NCBI GenBank assembly: GCA_027013225.1 | Contig: JALUXU010000063.1 | Location: forward strand, 1 to 64,000 | Source of the DNA: Acidihalobacter sp. | GTDB lineage: Bacteria; Pseudomonadota; Gammaproteobacteria; DSM-5130; Acidihalobacteraceae | DNA length: 64,000 nt | Reading direction: 5' to 3' | Part shown: positions 17,857-27,405 of the stretch, one piece after another | Layout of the letters: each line of letters starts with the position of its first letter | Position numbering within the stretch: the stretch's first letter is position 1 | The notes under the pieces: generated by a model | Database searches by the model: none | The model's input: the letters and a program-made list of their open reading frames with translations, nothing else | Told to the model about the DNA's origin: nothing | Made by a program: the position numbers and the translations under genes

Positions 17857-18993
17857 ATGCCGCAATTGACGCGCTATGCTTCGCTTCTCGATGCTCTGGC
17901 GAAGCGGAACCGCAGGCGAATTCTAAGGCCAGGCGATGGCTTGGATTTCTCCTCTAACGATTATCTTGGGCTGGCAAATTCTCCATGGCTAAAGCAAGCC
18001 GCTATGGAGGCACTCGAATGCGGAGTACCGGCAGGATCGGGCGGCTCACGGTTGTTGCGCGGCAACCATCCCGAGCATGCCGCGCTGGAAGAAGAGGCCG
18101 CTGCGTTCTTTGGAGCCGAAGCCGCCTTGTTCATGGGAGGGGGCTTTCAGGCCAATCAGGCCGTCTTTTCCAGTCTGCCCGCTGGTGACGATCTCGTGAT
18201 CTACGATGAATTCATCCATGCCAGTGTTCACGAAGGCATGCGTCTGGGGCGCGCTCGCACGGCCGCATTTGCTCATAATGCGGTGGATCATGCCCGCAAG
18301 ATCGCCCGCCGCTGGCGCGAAGAAGGTGGGCGCGGCACTCTGTGGATAGCCGTTGAGAGTCTCTATTCCATGGAGGGCGATTTCGCACCGCTTGCGGAGC
18401 TGGCGGCGCTGGCGACAGAAACGGATGCCTTACTGATAGTGGACGAAGCTCATGCCACGGGGGTCTTTGGGCCGCAGGGACGCGGCTTGGCGCATGGATT
18501 GATCGATCTTCCTCATATTTCCATCCATACCTGCGGTAAAGCCCTGGGGATTGCCGGTGGATTGATTCTTGCTCCCCGGGTATTGATCGACACCTTGATC
18601 AATCGTGCCCGTCCTTTCATATTCGCCACTTCGCCGCCTCCTTTGACCGCTGCCTTGGTGAGAGCGTCACTGCGTCTTTTGCAAGCAAAGCCAGAGCTTC
18701 AGGAGGTAGCGATAGCACGTATCTCCCATGCGCACCGAGAGGCGGCTAGAACGTGTGGCTTGAGCGGCTTTGAGAGTCAAGTAATGCCGGTGATACTAGG
18801 CGAAGACAAAACGGCCATGAGACATGCTGCCGCCTTGCAAGCGGCTGGATTCGATGTGCGTGGTATTCGCCCACCCACAGTGCCGCGGGGGACGGCAAGG
18901 TTGCGTATTTCCATCACGGGTAATGTGGACAATCAGGCCATCACCGGCCTGTTTGAGACATTGGGCCGTCAGTTACAGGAGGACGCCGGATGA
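17857..18993 (+). CDS. bioF: 8-amino-7-oxononanoate synthase
   Basis: Condenses pimeloyl-ACP with alanine, using pyridoxal phosphate, in biotin synthesis. The 378-residue protein has LDFSSNDYLGLANSPWL and GSGGSRLLRGNHPEH. The PLP-binding aspartate lies in LIVDEAHATGVFG, and the Schiff-base lysine in HTCGKALGIAGG is Lys228. ATG 17857 is chosen for GAAGG 10 nt upstream; the frame is open much further into the MFS gene, but that part is a shadow. First gene of a tight bioF-D-A-G-C run. I looked for a BirA-type operator upstream and saw none. Confidence 0.95.
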   Translation: MPQLTRYASLLDALAKRNRRRILRPGDGLDFSSNDYLGLANSPWLKQAAMEALECGVPAGSGGSRLLRGNHPEHAALEEEAAAFFGAEAALFMGGGFQANQAVFSSLPAGDDLVIYDEFIHASVHEGMRLGRARTAAFAHNAVDHARKIARRWREEGGRGTLWIAVESLYSMEGDFAPLAELAALATETDALLIVDEAHATGVFGPQGRGLAHGLIDLPHISIHTCGKALGIAGGLILAPRVLIDTLINRARPFIFATSPPPLTAALVRASLRLLQAKPELQEVAIARISHAHREAARTCGLSGFESQVMPVILGEDKTAMRHAAALQAAGFDVRGIRPPTVPRGTARLRISITGNVDNQAITGLFETLGRQLQEDAG

Positions 18994-19664
18994 ACGCGGT
19001 GGTGGTCACCGGCACGGATACCGATGTGGGAAAAACCGTATTCAGTGCCGGCTTGTGTGCCCAGCTGAAGGCCAGTTACTGGAAGCCCGTGCAGGCCGGC
19101 CTTGACGGCGAAACCGACAGCGAAGTCGTGGCCCGACTCAGTGGCTGCACGATCCTGCCAGAAGTGTATCGTTTGCGCCGTCCGGCTTCGCCGCATCTTG
19201 CGGCGCAAAGCGAAGGCATACGCATCGTCCCCCAGGCGCTTTCCCTGCCGCGATGCCGCACGCCGGTGGTGATCGAGACAGCGGGCGGTCTGATGGCGCC
19301 CCTCAACCGGCAGATGCTCTACCTCGATATGATCGACCGCTGGGGACAGCCGTTGATTTTGTGCGCACGGACGCGCCTTGGCACTATCAACCACACCTTG
19401 CTGTCTCTGATGGCCTTGCGAAGTCGCGGGTGTCGGATACTGGGCGTGGTTTTCATCGGTGATGCCGAGCCAGAGGTCGAATCCAGCATTCTGGAAATGG
19501 GCGGGGTCACCGGCCTGGGTCGCCTGCCTTTTCTTGCCGAGCTCGACGCCAAAAGCTTGTCTGCTGCGATGGAACGCCTTGATCTCGACCCGGTTCGGGC
19601 GGTTTTCGATCAATCATGTAATAGGGTCGATGAGAAAAATGAAACCTTCCGATCTGAGTCTTGA
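18990..19664 (+). CDS. bioD: Dethiobiotin synthetase
   Basis: Closes the ureido ring of dethiobiotin from 7,8-diaminopelargonate, CO2 and ATP. The 224-residue protein has the ATP loop GTDTDVGKT (residues 8-16), the substrate-binding SYWKPVQAG and the VIETAGGLMAPL segment, as expected. It overlaps bioF by 4 nt and bioA by 1 nt, so the cluster is probably translationally coupled. Confidence 0.95.
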   Translation: MNAVVVTGTDTDVGKTVFSAGLCAQLKASYWKPVQAGLDGETDSEVVARLSGCTILPEVYRLRRPASPHLAAQSEGIRIVPQALSLPRCRTPVVIETAGGLMAPLNRQMLYLDMIDRWGQPLILCARTRLGTINHTLLSLMALRSRGCRILGVVFIGDAEPEVESSILEMGGVTGLGRLPFLAELDAKSLSAAMERLDLDPVRAVFDQSCNRVDEKNETFRSES

Positions 19665-21004
19665 TGACTGAAGAGACTTTCGTGCCGAAAAGCAATATCA
19701 ATTTTCCATTTAAGACGGCATCCGACTGGATGGATTTCGATCGCCGACACCTGTGGCATCCCTATTCGAGCGCCTTGCACCCTGATCCAAGATATCTCGT
19801 GCGTGAGGCCGATGGTATTTGGCTCGTCCTTGAAGATGGCAGCCGAATTATCGATGGCATGTCTTCATGGTGGTGCGCGATTCATGGGCACCGCCATCCG
19901 GCGATCGTCGGGGCGATGCAGGCGCAACTGGAACGCATGCCGCACGTCATGTTTGGCGGCCTCACGCATGAACCCGCGATTTCGCTGGCTCAACGGCTGC
20001 TCAGTCGGCTGCCTTCCTCGCTGGGGCACGTTTTCTATTGCGACAGTGGCTCGGTGGCGGTGGAAGTCGCGATGAAAATGGCGGTTCAGTACCAAATCGC
20101 CAGCGGGGAAAACCAGCGCGCGCATTTTGCCGCCATACGCCGCGGCTATCATGGAGACACGTGGAAGGCGATGAGCGTGTGCGATCCCGACACCGGCATG
20201 CACGGGTTTTTTGGAGCCGCCCTGACGCCCCAGTTTTTTCTGCCTGCGCCGCCAATCGCTTTTGGCAGCGCCTGGAGCGATGATCCGAAAGAGAATGGCT
20301 TGGGCGCATTGGAAGATTTATTGAGGATGCATGGGAAGAAAATCGCCGCTTTGATTCTCGAGCCTGTAGTGCAGGGTGCCGGTGGAATGCGCTTTTATCA
20401 TCCGAAATTCTTACAGATGGCCCATGCCTTGTGCAAAAGCCATGGCGTATTGCTTATATTCGATGAGATTGCCACCGGTTTCGGCCGCACGGGAAAATGG
20501 TTCGCCATGGAGCATTGCCAAGTGACGCCGGATATCCTTTGCCTTGGCAAGGCGTTGACGGGCGGCCATATTTCCATGGCGGTGACGATCGCCTCCAAGG
20601 CGGTCGCCGCCGGAATTTCCGCTGGCGAGCCGGGCGTATTCATGCACGGACCGACGTTCATGGCGAATCCCCTGGCGTGTTCCGCCGCGATTGCCAGCCT
20701 TGATTTATTGGCTACAGGCGACTGGCAAGCACAGGTCGAAGCGATCGAGGCGCAACTGACTGTTGAGCTTGAAAGTGCCCGAAGATTACCCGGGGTCGAG
20801 GATGTGCGCGTTTTGGGGGCCATCGGTGTGATTGAACTCGACAGGCAGGTCGATATGGAAAAAGCACATCGTCTCGCCCGCAAGACAGGGGTGTATCTGC
20901 GCCCCTTTGGGCGGACGGTCTATGCCATGCCCCCTTTTATCATCGATCCTGACGCATTGTCGCAGGTGAGCGCGGCGATGCTGCAACTCGCAAAAAGGGT
21001 CTGA
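19664..21004 (+). CDS. bioA: Adenosylmethionine-8-amino-7-oxononanoate transaminase
   Basis: Transfers an amino group to 8-amino-7-oxononanoate to give 7,8-diaminopelargonate. The 446-residue class III aminotransferase carries LWHPYSSALHPDP, DGMSSWWCAIHGH, YHGDTWKAMSV and the PLP lysine in CLGKALTGGHISMA (Lys296). The WHPY and SSWW patterns are typical of BioA using S-adenosylmethionine as amino donor. It starts on the bioD stop (TGATG) and its stop overlaps the bioG start in the same way. Confidence 0.96.
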   Translation: MTEETFVPKSNINFPFKTASDWMDFDRRHLWHPYSSALHPDPRYLVREADGIWLVLEDGSRIIDGMSSWWCAIHGHRHPAIVGAMQAQLERMPHVMFGGLTHEPAISLAQRLLSRLPSSLGHVFYCDSGSVAVEVAMKMAVQYQIASGENQRAHFAAIRRGYHGDTWKAMSVCDPDTGMHGFFGAALTPQFFLPAPPIAFGSAWSDDPKENGLGALEDLLRMHGKKIAALILEPVVQGAGGMRFYHPKFLQMAHALCKSHGVLLIFDEIATGFGRTGKWFAMEHCQVTPDILCLGKALTGGHISMAVTIASKAVAAGISAGEPGVFMHGPTFMANPLACSAAIASLDLLATGDWQAQVEAIEAQLTVELESARRLPGVEDVRVLGAIGVIELDRQVDMEKAHRLARKTGVYLRPFGRTVYAMPPFIIDPDALSQVSAAMLQLAKRV

Positions 21005-21624
21005 TGCGAAGCCTTTGGCTGCAACGCGAAGGTCACGATGCGCTCATCGTCGTATTCGGAGGTTGGGCGCTGGGCCCCGCGCCCTTTGCTCATTTGCAAG
21101 GCGCGCAGGATGTCTTGTTCATGGACGATTATCGTCGTCTTGAGAACTCGATCGAAGAAATCAAAGCCTATTATCGCTGCTATCTGGTGGCGTTTTCATT
21201 TGGCGTAGCGGCAGCGGCTCGCTGGATGCGCCTTCATGGTGACGTTTTTCACCGCAAGGTGGCCGTCAACGGGACACTCTACCCAACAGATGCCAGGCGA
21301 GGTATTCCTGCGGCTCGGGTCAGGGCGACGGCCAGGCGTTTATCCCAAGACAATCTGGCGCGTTTCGTCGAACATTGCGGCGCGCCGCCGCTGCAGATGC
21401 CTGCCGACATCGAGCGGTTGAGAGAAGAGCTGCTTGGCGTGTGCGCCTGGCCTTTCGATGCATCCGCATCTTTCGAGACCGTATGGCTTTCCTTGGACGA
21501 CAGGATTTTCCCGCCCGCGAACATGGAGCGCGCATGGCAAGAATCCGCCGTGACTCCAATCCGTATTCAGGGGCCGCATGCGCCTTTTTCTCGCTGGACG
21601 GCGTGGGAGGAGCTGCTTGCATGA
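21004..21624 (+). CDS. bioG: Pimeloyl-ACP methyl ester esterase, BioG type
   Basis: Removes the methyl group from pimeloyl-ACP methyl ester, ending the disguised fatty-acid phase of pimelate synthesis. It replaces BioH. The 206-residue alpha/beta-hydrolase has the BioG/DUF452 start (FGGWALGPAPF). Its triad candidates are Ser65 in VAFSFGVAAA, Asp165 or Asp166 in LDDRIFP, and His192 in GPHAPF. The shortened cap and the position directly before bioC are typical of bioG. It overlaps bioA by 1 nt and bioC by 4 nt. Confidence 0.9.
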   Translation: MRSLWLQREGHDALIVVFGGWALGPAPFAHLQGAQDVLFMDDYRRLENSIEEIKAYYRCYLVAFSFGVAAAARWMRLHGDVFHRKVAVNGTLYPTDARRGIPAARVRATARRLSQDNLARFVEHCGAPPLQMPADIERLREELLGVCAWPFDASASFETVWLSLDDRIFPPANMERAWQESAVTPIRIQGPHAPFSRWTAWEELLA

Positions 21625-22409
21625 ATTCAAGCGGAATCGATGCGGATCGTTACGCACGCGTGAGCGCCTGCTTTAGGCGCAGCCTGGAAAGTTATGATGC
21701 GCAGGCTATCGTGCAGGGGTTTATCGCTCGCCATTTGGTAGAGCGGCTGTTGCATGTTGGTCTGCCTGTCCGTCTTGAACAGGCATTCGAATTCGGGTGC
21801 GGGACAGGAAAACTGAGCCGAACTCTCGCCACTCGTTTCTCCCTCGGACGACTTTGGCTGAATGATCTGGTGATGGAGGCGCGTTCCTGCTGCGAAGGCA
21901 TTGCCGCCGACACGATCGAGTTTCTTTCGGGCCCTGTGGAAATGCTGGCTTTCCCGTCTTCTTTGGATCTGATCTGCTCTACTTCCACTCTTCAATGGAT
22001 TGAGTCGATCGCAGGCGTAATGACGAAAAGCGCCGCCGCTTTACGTCCGGGCGGGGTACTTGCGCTTTCCACCTATGGGCCGCGTCAGTTCGAGGAGTTG
22101 CGTCTCCTTGGATTAATGGCGGGGGCGCCGGCTTTGCGGGATGAGGCGGCATTGATCTGCGCCCTTCCCGACGGGGTCGAGCGCATTGAGAGCGGCAGTT
22201 TTACGCGCCGGCTTTGGTTCCCTGGACCGTATGAAGTGCTCCAGCATCTTCGCGCCACGGGAGTAAACGGTATGGCTTCGGGCGGCTGGACGCGGGCGCA
22301 GCTGGGGCGATTCGAGCAGGCCTACAAGGAGCGCTTCGCCAAGCCGGGGCGAGGGGTGCCGCTCACCTACGCGCCGGTATGGTTGATCGCCAAAAAGACA
22401 GGCGCCTGA
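21621..22409 (+). CDS. bioC: Malonyl-ACP O-methyltransferase
   Basis: Methylates the free carboxyl of malonyl-ACP so that the fatty-acid machinery can build the pimeloyl chain. The 262-residue SAM-dependent enzyme has motif I FEFGCGTGKLSRTL, the STSTLQWIE segment typical of BioC, and LRPGGVLALSTYGP. The start ATG overlaps the bioG stop; the frame is open further upstream but that part belongs to bioG. The gene ends 13 bp from the convergent bioB. Confidence 0.93.
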   Translation: MNSSGIDADRYARVSACFRRSLESYDAQAIVQGFIARHLVERLLHVGLPVRLEQAFEFGCGTGKLSRTLATRFSLGRLWLNDLVMEARSCCEGIAADTIEFLSGPVEMLAFPSSLDLICSTSTLQWIESIAGVMTKSAAALRPGGVLALSTYGPRQFEELRLLGLMAGAPALRDEAALICALPDGVERIESGSFTRRLWFPGPYEVLQHLRATGVNGMASGGWTRAQLGRFEQAYKERFAKPGRGVPLTYAPVWLIAKKTGA

Positions 22410-22422
22410 AAACCGTATTGTC

Positions 22423-23418
22423 TCATTCGGCGTAGGGACGCAAACCCAGTCTGGCGAACAGGTGTTTGTCGCGTACGGTTTGAGGATTGTCAGTCGTGAG
22501 CAGACGGTCACCGTAGAAAATAGAATTGGCGCCAGCCAGAAAGCAAAGTGCTTGCATGGCGTCATCCAGGCTTTCCCGACCAGCGGAAAGTCGTACCCAG
22601 GCACGCGGCATGGCGATACGCGCCACGGCGATGGTGCGCACGAATTCAAACGGATCCAGATCCGGCGCGTCGGCCAGTGGCGTGCCTTCGACCTTGACCA
22701 GCGAATTGATCGGCACCGACTCCGGATAAGGCGAGAGGTTGGCAAGCTGGGCGATGAGCGCCGCCCGATCGCGGCGCGTTTCCCCCATGCCGACGATGCC
22801 GCCGCAGCAGATCTTCATCCCGGCCGCGCGTACATGTTCCAAGGTGCGAAGACGCTCCTCGTAAGTACGGGTGGTGATGATGTGACCATAGAATTCCGGA
22901 GAGGTATCGAGATTGTGATTGTAGTAGTCGAGTCCAGCCTCTTTGAGTTTCATTGCCTGGTCTTCGCGCAGCATGCCTAACGTGGCGCAGGTTTCCAATC
23001 CCAGAGATTTAACCTCCGCCACGATTTTGGCAACTTTCTCGAGGTTACGATCCTTTGGTTCCCGCCAGGCGGCTCCCATGCAAAACCGGCTTGCGCCTTG
23101 GGCTTTCGCCTCGCGAGCGGCCTTCAAGACCGCCTCCGGCTCCATCAAATGGGTTGCCGCCAGGGTTTTTTCATGGCGGGCCGATTGCGGACAATAGCCG
23201 CAATCTTCGGCGCAGCCGCCGGTTTTGATGGACAACAGGCTCGAAAGCTGGACGGTGTTCGGATCGTGGTTTGCGCGATGCACTTGTTGAGCCTGGTATA
23301 GAAGGTCGGCAAACGGCAGCGCAAACAGATCGACCAACCGCTCGACGGTCCATCCGTCGGAGTTGTTTGTATCTGTAGAGGAGGTTTTCTCGAAACGGTG
23401 CAAAGTCTCTTGGTGCAT
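22423..23418 (-). CDS. bioB: Biotin synthase
   Basis: A radical-SAM enzyme that inserts sulfur into dethiobiotin, the final step of biotin synthesis. The 331-residue protein has the cluster motif CAEDCGYC (Cys69, Cys73, Cys76), preceded by [19 protein letters not shown] and [10 protein letters not shown] follow as in the family. It is the only biotin gene here on the minus strand, pointing at bioC, so it must be expressed separately from bioFDAGC. Upstream on its strand lies mfd after a 117-bp gap. Confidence 0.97.
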   Translation of the reverse strand: MHQETLHRFEKTSSTDTNNSDGWTVERLVDLFALPFADLLYQAQQVHRANHDPNTVQLSSLLSIKTGGCAEDCGYCPQSARHEKTLAATHLMEPEAVLKAAREAKAQGASRFCMGAAWREPKDRNLEKVAKIVAEVKSLGLETCATLGMLREDQAMKLKEAGLDYYNHNLDTSPEFYGHIITTRTYEERLRTLEHVRAAGMKICCGGIVGMGETRRDRAALIAQLANLSPYPESVPINSLVKVEGTPLADAPDLDPFEFVRTIAVARIAMPRAWVRLSAGRESLDDAMQALCFLAGANSIFYGDRLLTTDNPQTVRDKHLFARLGLRPYAE

Positions 23419-23535
23419 GGTCTCACTACTCGCGAAATAGCCAGGTCATGGCCGGCTTTTGGTCAATGAAAGTGGCATGATAAGGGGGGTGGAGCCGTTG
23501 GGAAAGCGTCACTGTCATGCTTGTTGCCACTCGCC

Positions 23536-26500
23536 TCAGTTTTTTAGTGCCTCGATAATTTCCCCGATGGTACGCAGGCGATCTTCGATCGCGGGCATTT
23601 TTGCGAACACCTTGAGTTTGTATGGGCCTTCCAGTTTGTAGCGTTTGGGATTCGACTGCAAAAGCAGAATGAGTTTTCCGGGATCCACTGGGGTCTGTTC
23701 GGAAAAGATCAGGCGCGCTCCATGAGCGCTCATATCAAGTTTGTGAATGCCCAGTGGAGTGAGTTTGAGCTTGAGTTCAGTGACCGCGAACAGGTTTTTA
23801 GCCGCAGGCGGCAGCAGGCCGAAGCGATCGATCAGCTCCACTTGCAATTCACGCAGTTCGTCTTCGGTTTTCGCACTGGCGATACGCTTGTAAAGTATCA
23901 AGCGGGCATGGATGTCATTGACGTAGTCATCCGGTAGCAGGGCGCTCACTCCGAGATCGACCTCGGTTCCTTGATCCAGAGGACGATCGAGTTCAGGAAG
24001 CTTGCCAGCCTTGAGAGCGGCCACGGCGCGTTCGAGCAGCTCATTGTAAAGTGAGAAGCCGATTTCGTGGATCTGCCCGCTTTGATCCTCGCCGAGCAAT
24101 TCACCCGCGCCACGAATTTCCAGGTCATGGGTGGCGAGACTGAAGCCGACGCCCAGATCTCCAAGGGTTTCAATGGCCTCGATGCGCTTGACCGCATCCG
24201 CTGTCATGGCCTTGCGTGGCGGAACGATGAGGTACGCGTAGGCGCGGTGATGAGATCGGCCGACGCGACCCCTGAGCTGGTGTAGCTGGGCGAGGCCAAG
24301 TTTGTCGGCGCGGTCGATGATGATGGTGTTGGCATTGGGTACATCGATGCCGCTTTCGATGATGGTGGTGGTGACCAGCACGTCATAGCGGCGATGGTAG
24401 AAATCCAGCATCACTTGTTCGAGTTCCCGTTCGCGCATCTGTCCATGCGCGATCTGGATGCGTGCCCGCGGCAAGAGCTTTTGCAGGTCTCTCGCTGCCG
24501 GTTCTATAGTCTTTACCTCGTTGTGCAGAAAATAGACCTGGCCGCCGCGACCGAGTTCGCGCGCACAGGCTTCCATGATCACGCTGGGATTCCATTCGTG
24601 TACAAAGGTTCTGATCTGATGGCGCCGCGGTGGCGGCGTGGCAATGATCGATAGATCACGCAAGCCAGAAAGCGACATGTTCAATGTGCGCGGAATCGGG
24701 GTGGCTGTGAGCGTGAGCAGATCGACTTCGGCACGCAATTGTTTCAGACGCTCTTTGTGGCGAACCCCAAAGCGATGCTCTTCGTCGATGATGGCAAGGC
24801 CAAGGCGCTTGAATCGAACCTCGGGAGCAAGCAATTTGTGGGTGCCGATGACAATATCGACAGAGCCGTTGGCGATGTTCTCGAGCGTGTTTTTTTGTTC
24901 GGACTTGCCGCGAAAGCGCGACAATGAATCGATCCGTACCGGCCAATCGGCGAAACGGTCGCGAAAATTCTTCACATGCTGTTCGGCCAACAGCGTGGTC
25001 GGCACCAACACCGCTACCTGATAGCCGTTTTGCACTACGGCGAAGGCCGCACGCATGGCCACTTCGGTCTTGCCAAAACCCACATCGCCGCAAACAACGC
25101 GGTCCATCGGAGTAGGCGCGGCAAGGTCGGCGAGCACGGCGTCTATGGCGCTTTGTTGATCCGGTGTTTCTTCAAAAGGGAAGGAGGCTGCGAAGGCGGC
25201 GTATTCTTCGTTGTCTATCGGGAAAGAATGCCCTTGGCGGGCCGCGCGGCGCGCGTTGATCTCCAGCAGCTCTGCGGCGGCGTCGGCGGCTTTTTCAGCA
25301 GCACGCTTGCGCTGGCGTTGCCATTGATCACCGCCCAGCTTGTGCAAGGGGGCTTCATTCGGGCTGGCGCCGGTGTAACGGCTGATCAGATGCAGGGAGG
25401 CCACCGGCACGTATAAGCGATCGCCGCCTGCGTATTCTATGGCGAGAAATTCGGTTTCATTGCCACTTCCGGCGATATCCAGTTTCATCAGCCCCCGATA
25501 GCGACCGACGCCATGATCTTCATGCACCACCGGCGCGCCGATTTGGAGATCGGTCAGATCGCGGATGACTGCATCGGCGTCCCGGGTGGCGCGGCGTTGA
25601 CGGCGGCGCTGGCGAGCCCGTTCGCCAAGCAGTTCATTCTCGCTCACGATGGCGAGGTTGGCTCCGCGCAGGAGAACGCCCTTTCCCAATGGCGCCACGG
25701 TGATTGCCAGACGCTCCGGGGATCGCAAGAATTCTATCCAGCTGTCGACTTGACGGGGCTGAATTCCGAATCCGCGCAAGGTGTCGTTCAGCGCCTCGCG
25801 GCGCCCTGTCGATTCGGCCACGAACAATACGCGGGCGGGTTGATCATCGAGAAACTTCTTAAGACTCGCCGCAGGGTGTTCGGCGCGCGGCTGCAGCCGA
25901 AGAGGCGGCAAAGCAGCCGCGTCCGCATCGATTTCATCGGCGTGCTCATTGCTCTGGCGCGATAGCAACTGCAAGCGCGGAAAACGGCGCAGCGAGGCTG
26001 AAAATTCCTCGGACGTCAAGAAGGGTTCTTCGGGGGGCAAGAGGGGTCTTTCGATGTCATGCTGTCGCTGTTCATAACGTTCCGCGACTTCCTGCAAGAA
26101 ATTTTGCGCTGCGGCTTCCACATCCCGGGTGAGAATGAGCAGGCTGTTTTCAGCAAGATAATCGAATAAGGTGGCTGTGTGTTCGAAAAACAGCGGCAAA
26201 TAATATTCGATGCCGCCCGGCGGCTGCCCTTCACTGACGCCGCGGTAAATCTGACTGGCTTGCGGATCACCTTCGAAACGTTCCCGGTAACGCCGGCGGA
26301 AATACTTTATCGCCTGTTCGTCGAACGGGAACTCGTGACCCGGCATAAGTTCGACACTCTCCAGAGGATCGGCAGAGCGCTGCGTTTCCGGATCGAATTC
26401 TCGCAGGCTCTCGATCTCCTCATCGAACAAATCGATGCGGATGGGTAAAGGGCGCCCCATGGGATAGAGATCGAGTAATTCCCCGCGTACAGCGAATTCC

Positions 26501-27021
26501 CCATGACTCATGACCTGGGAAACGGCGCGATATCCTGTTGCTTCCAGTTCACGTCGAAAGCGCTCGAGATCTAGACGCTGGCCTTTTTTCAGGTTCAGCA
26601 CCCGCCCGCGGATAAATTCCGGTGGCGCCAGGCGGTGCAGCAGTGTGCCGACCGGCACGATCAAGACCCCCCGACGTAGGGAAGGAAGGCGATGAAGTAC
26701 GCTCAGTCGTTGAGAAACGATGTCATCATGGGGTGAAAACACATCATAGGGCAGAGTTTCCCAATCTTCGAGATGCATTACTGGAAAAGCGTTTCCAGCA
26801 AAAAATTCGAGCGTATTTTCGAGTTCCCAGGCGCTTTGGGTGTCTGGGGTCAGCAGTAATACCGGCCCTGGGTGTTTCGCTGCCGCCTCTGCGGCGGCGA
26901 GTCCAAGTGCTGTGGTCGGCAGATGGGCCAAGGTGTCGACCGCGCCTTTATTGGAAGGAAGCGGCACATGAAAGTTGGGGATAGGTGAAAAATCACCCTG
27001 ATCTTTATGGATAGAAGGCAT
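23536..27021 (-). CDS. mfd: Transcription-repair coupling factor
   Basis: Mfd pushes stalled RNA polymerase off damaged DNA and recruits UvrA. The 1161-residue protein is full length. It has an N-terminal UvrB-like module (LHLEDWETLPYDVFSPHDD) and the RNA-polymerase interaction region around VHEDHGVGRYRGL. The helicase has Walker A CGDVGFGKTE, DEEHRFG and TATPIPRTLNMS, then motifs V-VI in GIDVPNANTIII and QLRGRVGRS. The C-terminal regulatory domain is present. The start is the first ATG; the next gene upstream on this strand is tRNA-Val. Confidence 0.98.
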   Translation of the reverse strand: MPSIHKDQGDFSPIPNFHVPLPSNKGAVDTLAHLPTTALGLAAAEAAAKHPGPVLLLTPDTQSAWELENTLEFFAGNAFPVMHLEDWETLPYDVFSPHDDIVSQRLSVLHRLPSLRRGVLIVPVGTLLHRLAPPEFIRGRVLNLKKGQRLDLERFRRELEATGYRAVSQVMSHGEFAVRGELLDLYPMGRPLPIRIDLFDEEIESLREFDPETQRSADPLESVELMPGHEFPFDEQAIKYFRRRYRERFEGDPQASQIYRGVSEGQPPGGIEYYLPLFFEHTATLFDYLAENSLLILTRDVEAAAQNFLQEVAERYEQRQHDIERPLLPPEEPFLTSEEFSASLRRFPRLQLLSRQSNEHADEIDADAAALPPLRLQPRAEHPAASLKKFLDDQPARVLFVAESTGRREALNDTLRGFGIQPRQVDSWIEFLRSPERLAITVAPLGKGVLLRGANLAIVSENELLGERARQRRRQRRATRDADAVIRDLTDLQIGAPVVHEDHGVGRYRGLMKLDIAGSGNETEFLAIEYAGGDRLYVPVASLHLISRYTGASPNEAPLHKLGGDQWQRQRKRAAEKAADAAAELLEINARRAARQGHSFPIDNEEYAAFAASFPFEETPDQQSAIDAVLADLAAPTPMDRVVCGDVGFGKTEVAMRAAFAVVQNGYQVAVLVPTTLLAEQHVKNFRDRFADWPVRIDSLSRFRGKSEQKNTLENIANGSVDIVIGTHKLLAPEVRFKRLGLAIIDEEHRFGVRHKERLKQLRAEVDLLTLTATPIPRTLNMSLSGLRDLSIIATPPPRRHQIRTFVHEWNPSVIMEACARELGRGGQVYFLHNEVKTIEPAARDLQKLLPRARIQIAHGQMRERELEQVMLDFYHRRYDVLVTTTIIESGIDVPNANTIIIDRADKLGLAQLHQLRGRVGRSHHRAYAYLIVPPRKAMTADAVKRIEAIETLGDLGVGFSLATHDLEIRGAGELLGEDQSGQIHEIGFSLYNELLERAVAALKAGKLPELDRPLDQGTEVDLGVSALLPDDYVNDIHARLILYKRIASAKTEDELRELQVELIDRFGLLPPAAKNLFAVTELKLKLTPLGIHKLDMSAHGARLIFSEQTPVDPGKLILLLQSNPKRYKLEGPYKLKVFAKMPAIEDRLRTIGEIIEALKN

Positions 27022-27260
27022 CGGCTGAAACGTGGGGTTTTGAAAGGGGCGGATTTTACCTTGCCCTGGCCCCGATAGTTCACTGGGTGATCGCCGGAAG
27101 GCGTATTCTCAGCAAATATTCCTTGCGAGCGAATATCTCGGAAATTTTATCTTACCCCAAGGGTGAAAGATTCGCGCCAAGACCGTCACAATCAGGAGTT
27201 GAAGATTATGCAGCGAAGGGAAGCCTAATTGGATGGCCAGTGGAGGCTGATGAGGGAAAC

Positions 27261-27337
27261 TGGTAGGCGCGATTGGACTCGAACCAACGACCCCCACCAT
27301 GTCAAGGTGGTGCTCTAACCAGCTGAGCTACGCGCCT
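27261..27337 (-). tRNA. tRNA-Val (anticodon GAC)
   Basis: The reverse complement folds into a complete 77-nt cloverleaf. The acceptor stem is AGGCGCG/CGCGCCT, the D arm is GCTC/GAGC, and the anticodon stem CCACC/GGTGG has loop TTGACAT (GAC at 27301-27303). The T arm holds GGTTCGAGTCC, the discriminator base is A, and the 3' CCA is encoded. It stands alone between mfd and the oxidoreductase gene, with its own promoter. Confidence 0.97.
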
Positions 27338-27352
27338 AATCAGAATTTGCGT

Positions 27353-27381
27353 ATCCTAGCGAATCCGCTTGCAAACAGCAA
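27353..27381 (-). promoter_or_regulatory. Sigma-70 promoter of tRNA-Val, with overlapping palindrome
   Basis: On the minus strand TTGCTG (27376-27381) and TAGGAT (27353-27358) are 17 bp apart, about 16 bp before the tRNA. A perfect 7-bp inverted repeat with 5-nt loop, CGCTTGC/GCAAGCG (27366-27384), covers the -35 element. It may be a hairpin at the end of the upstream oxidoreductase transcript or an operator. Confidence 0.6.
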
Positions 27382-27405
27382 GCGCTCTGAACGCAAGACT
27401 CAGGT

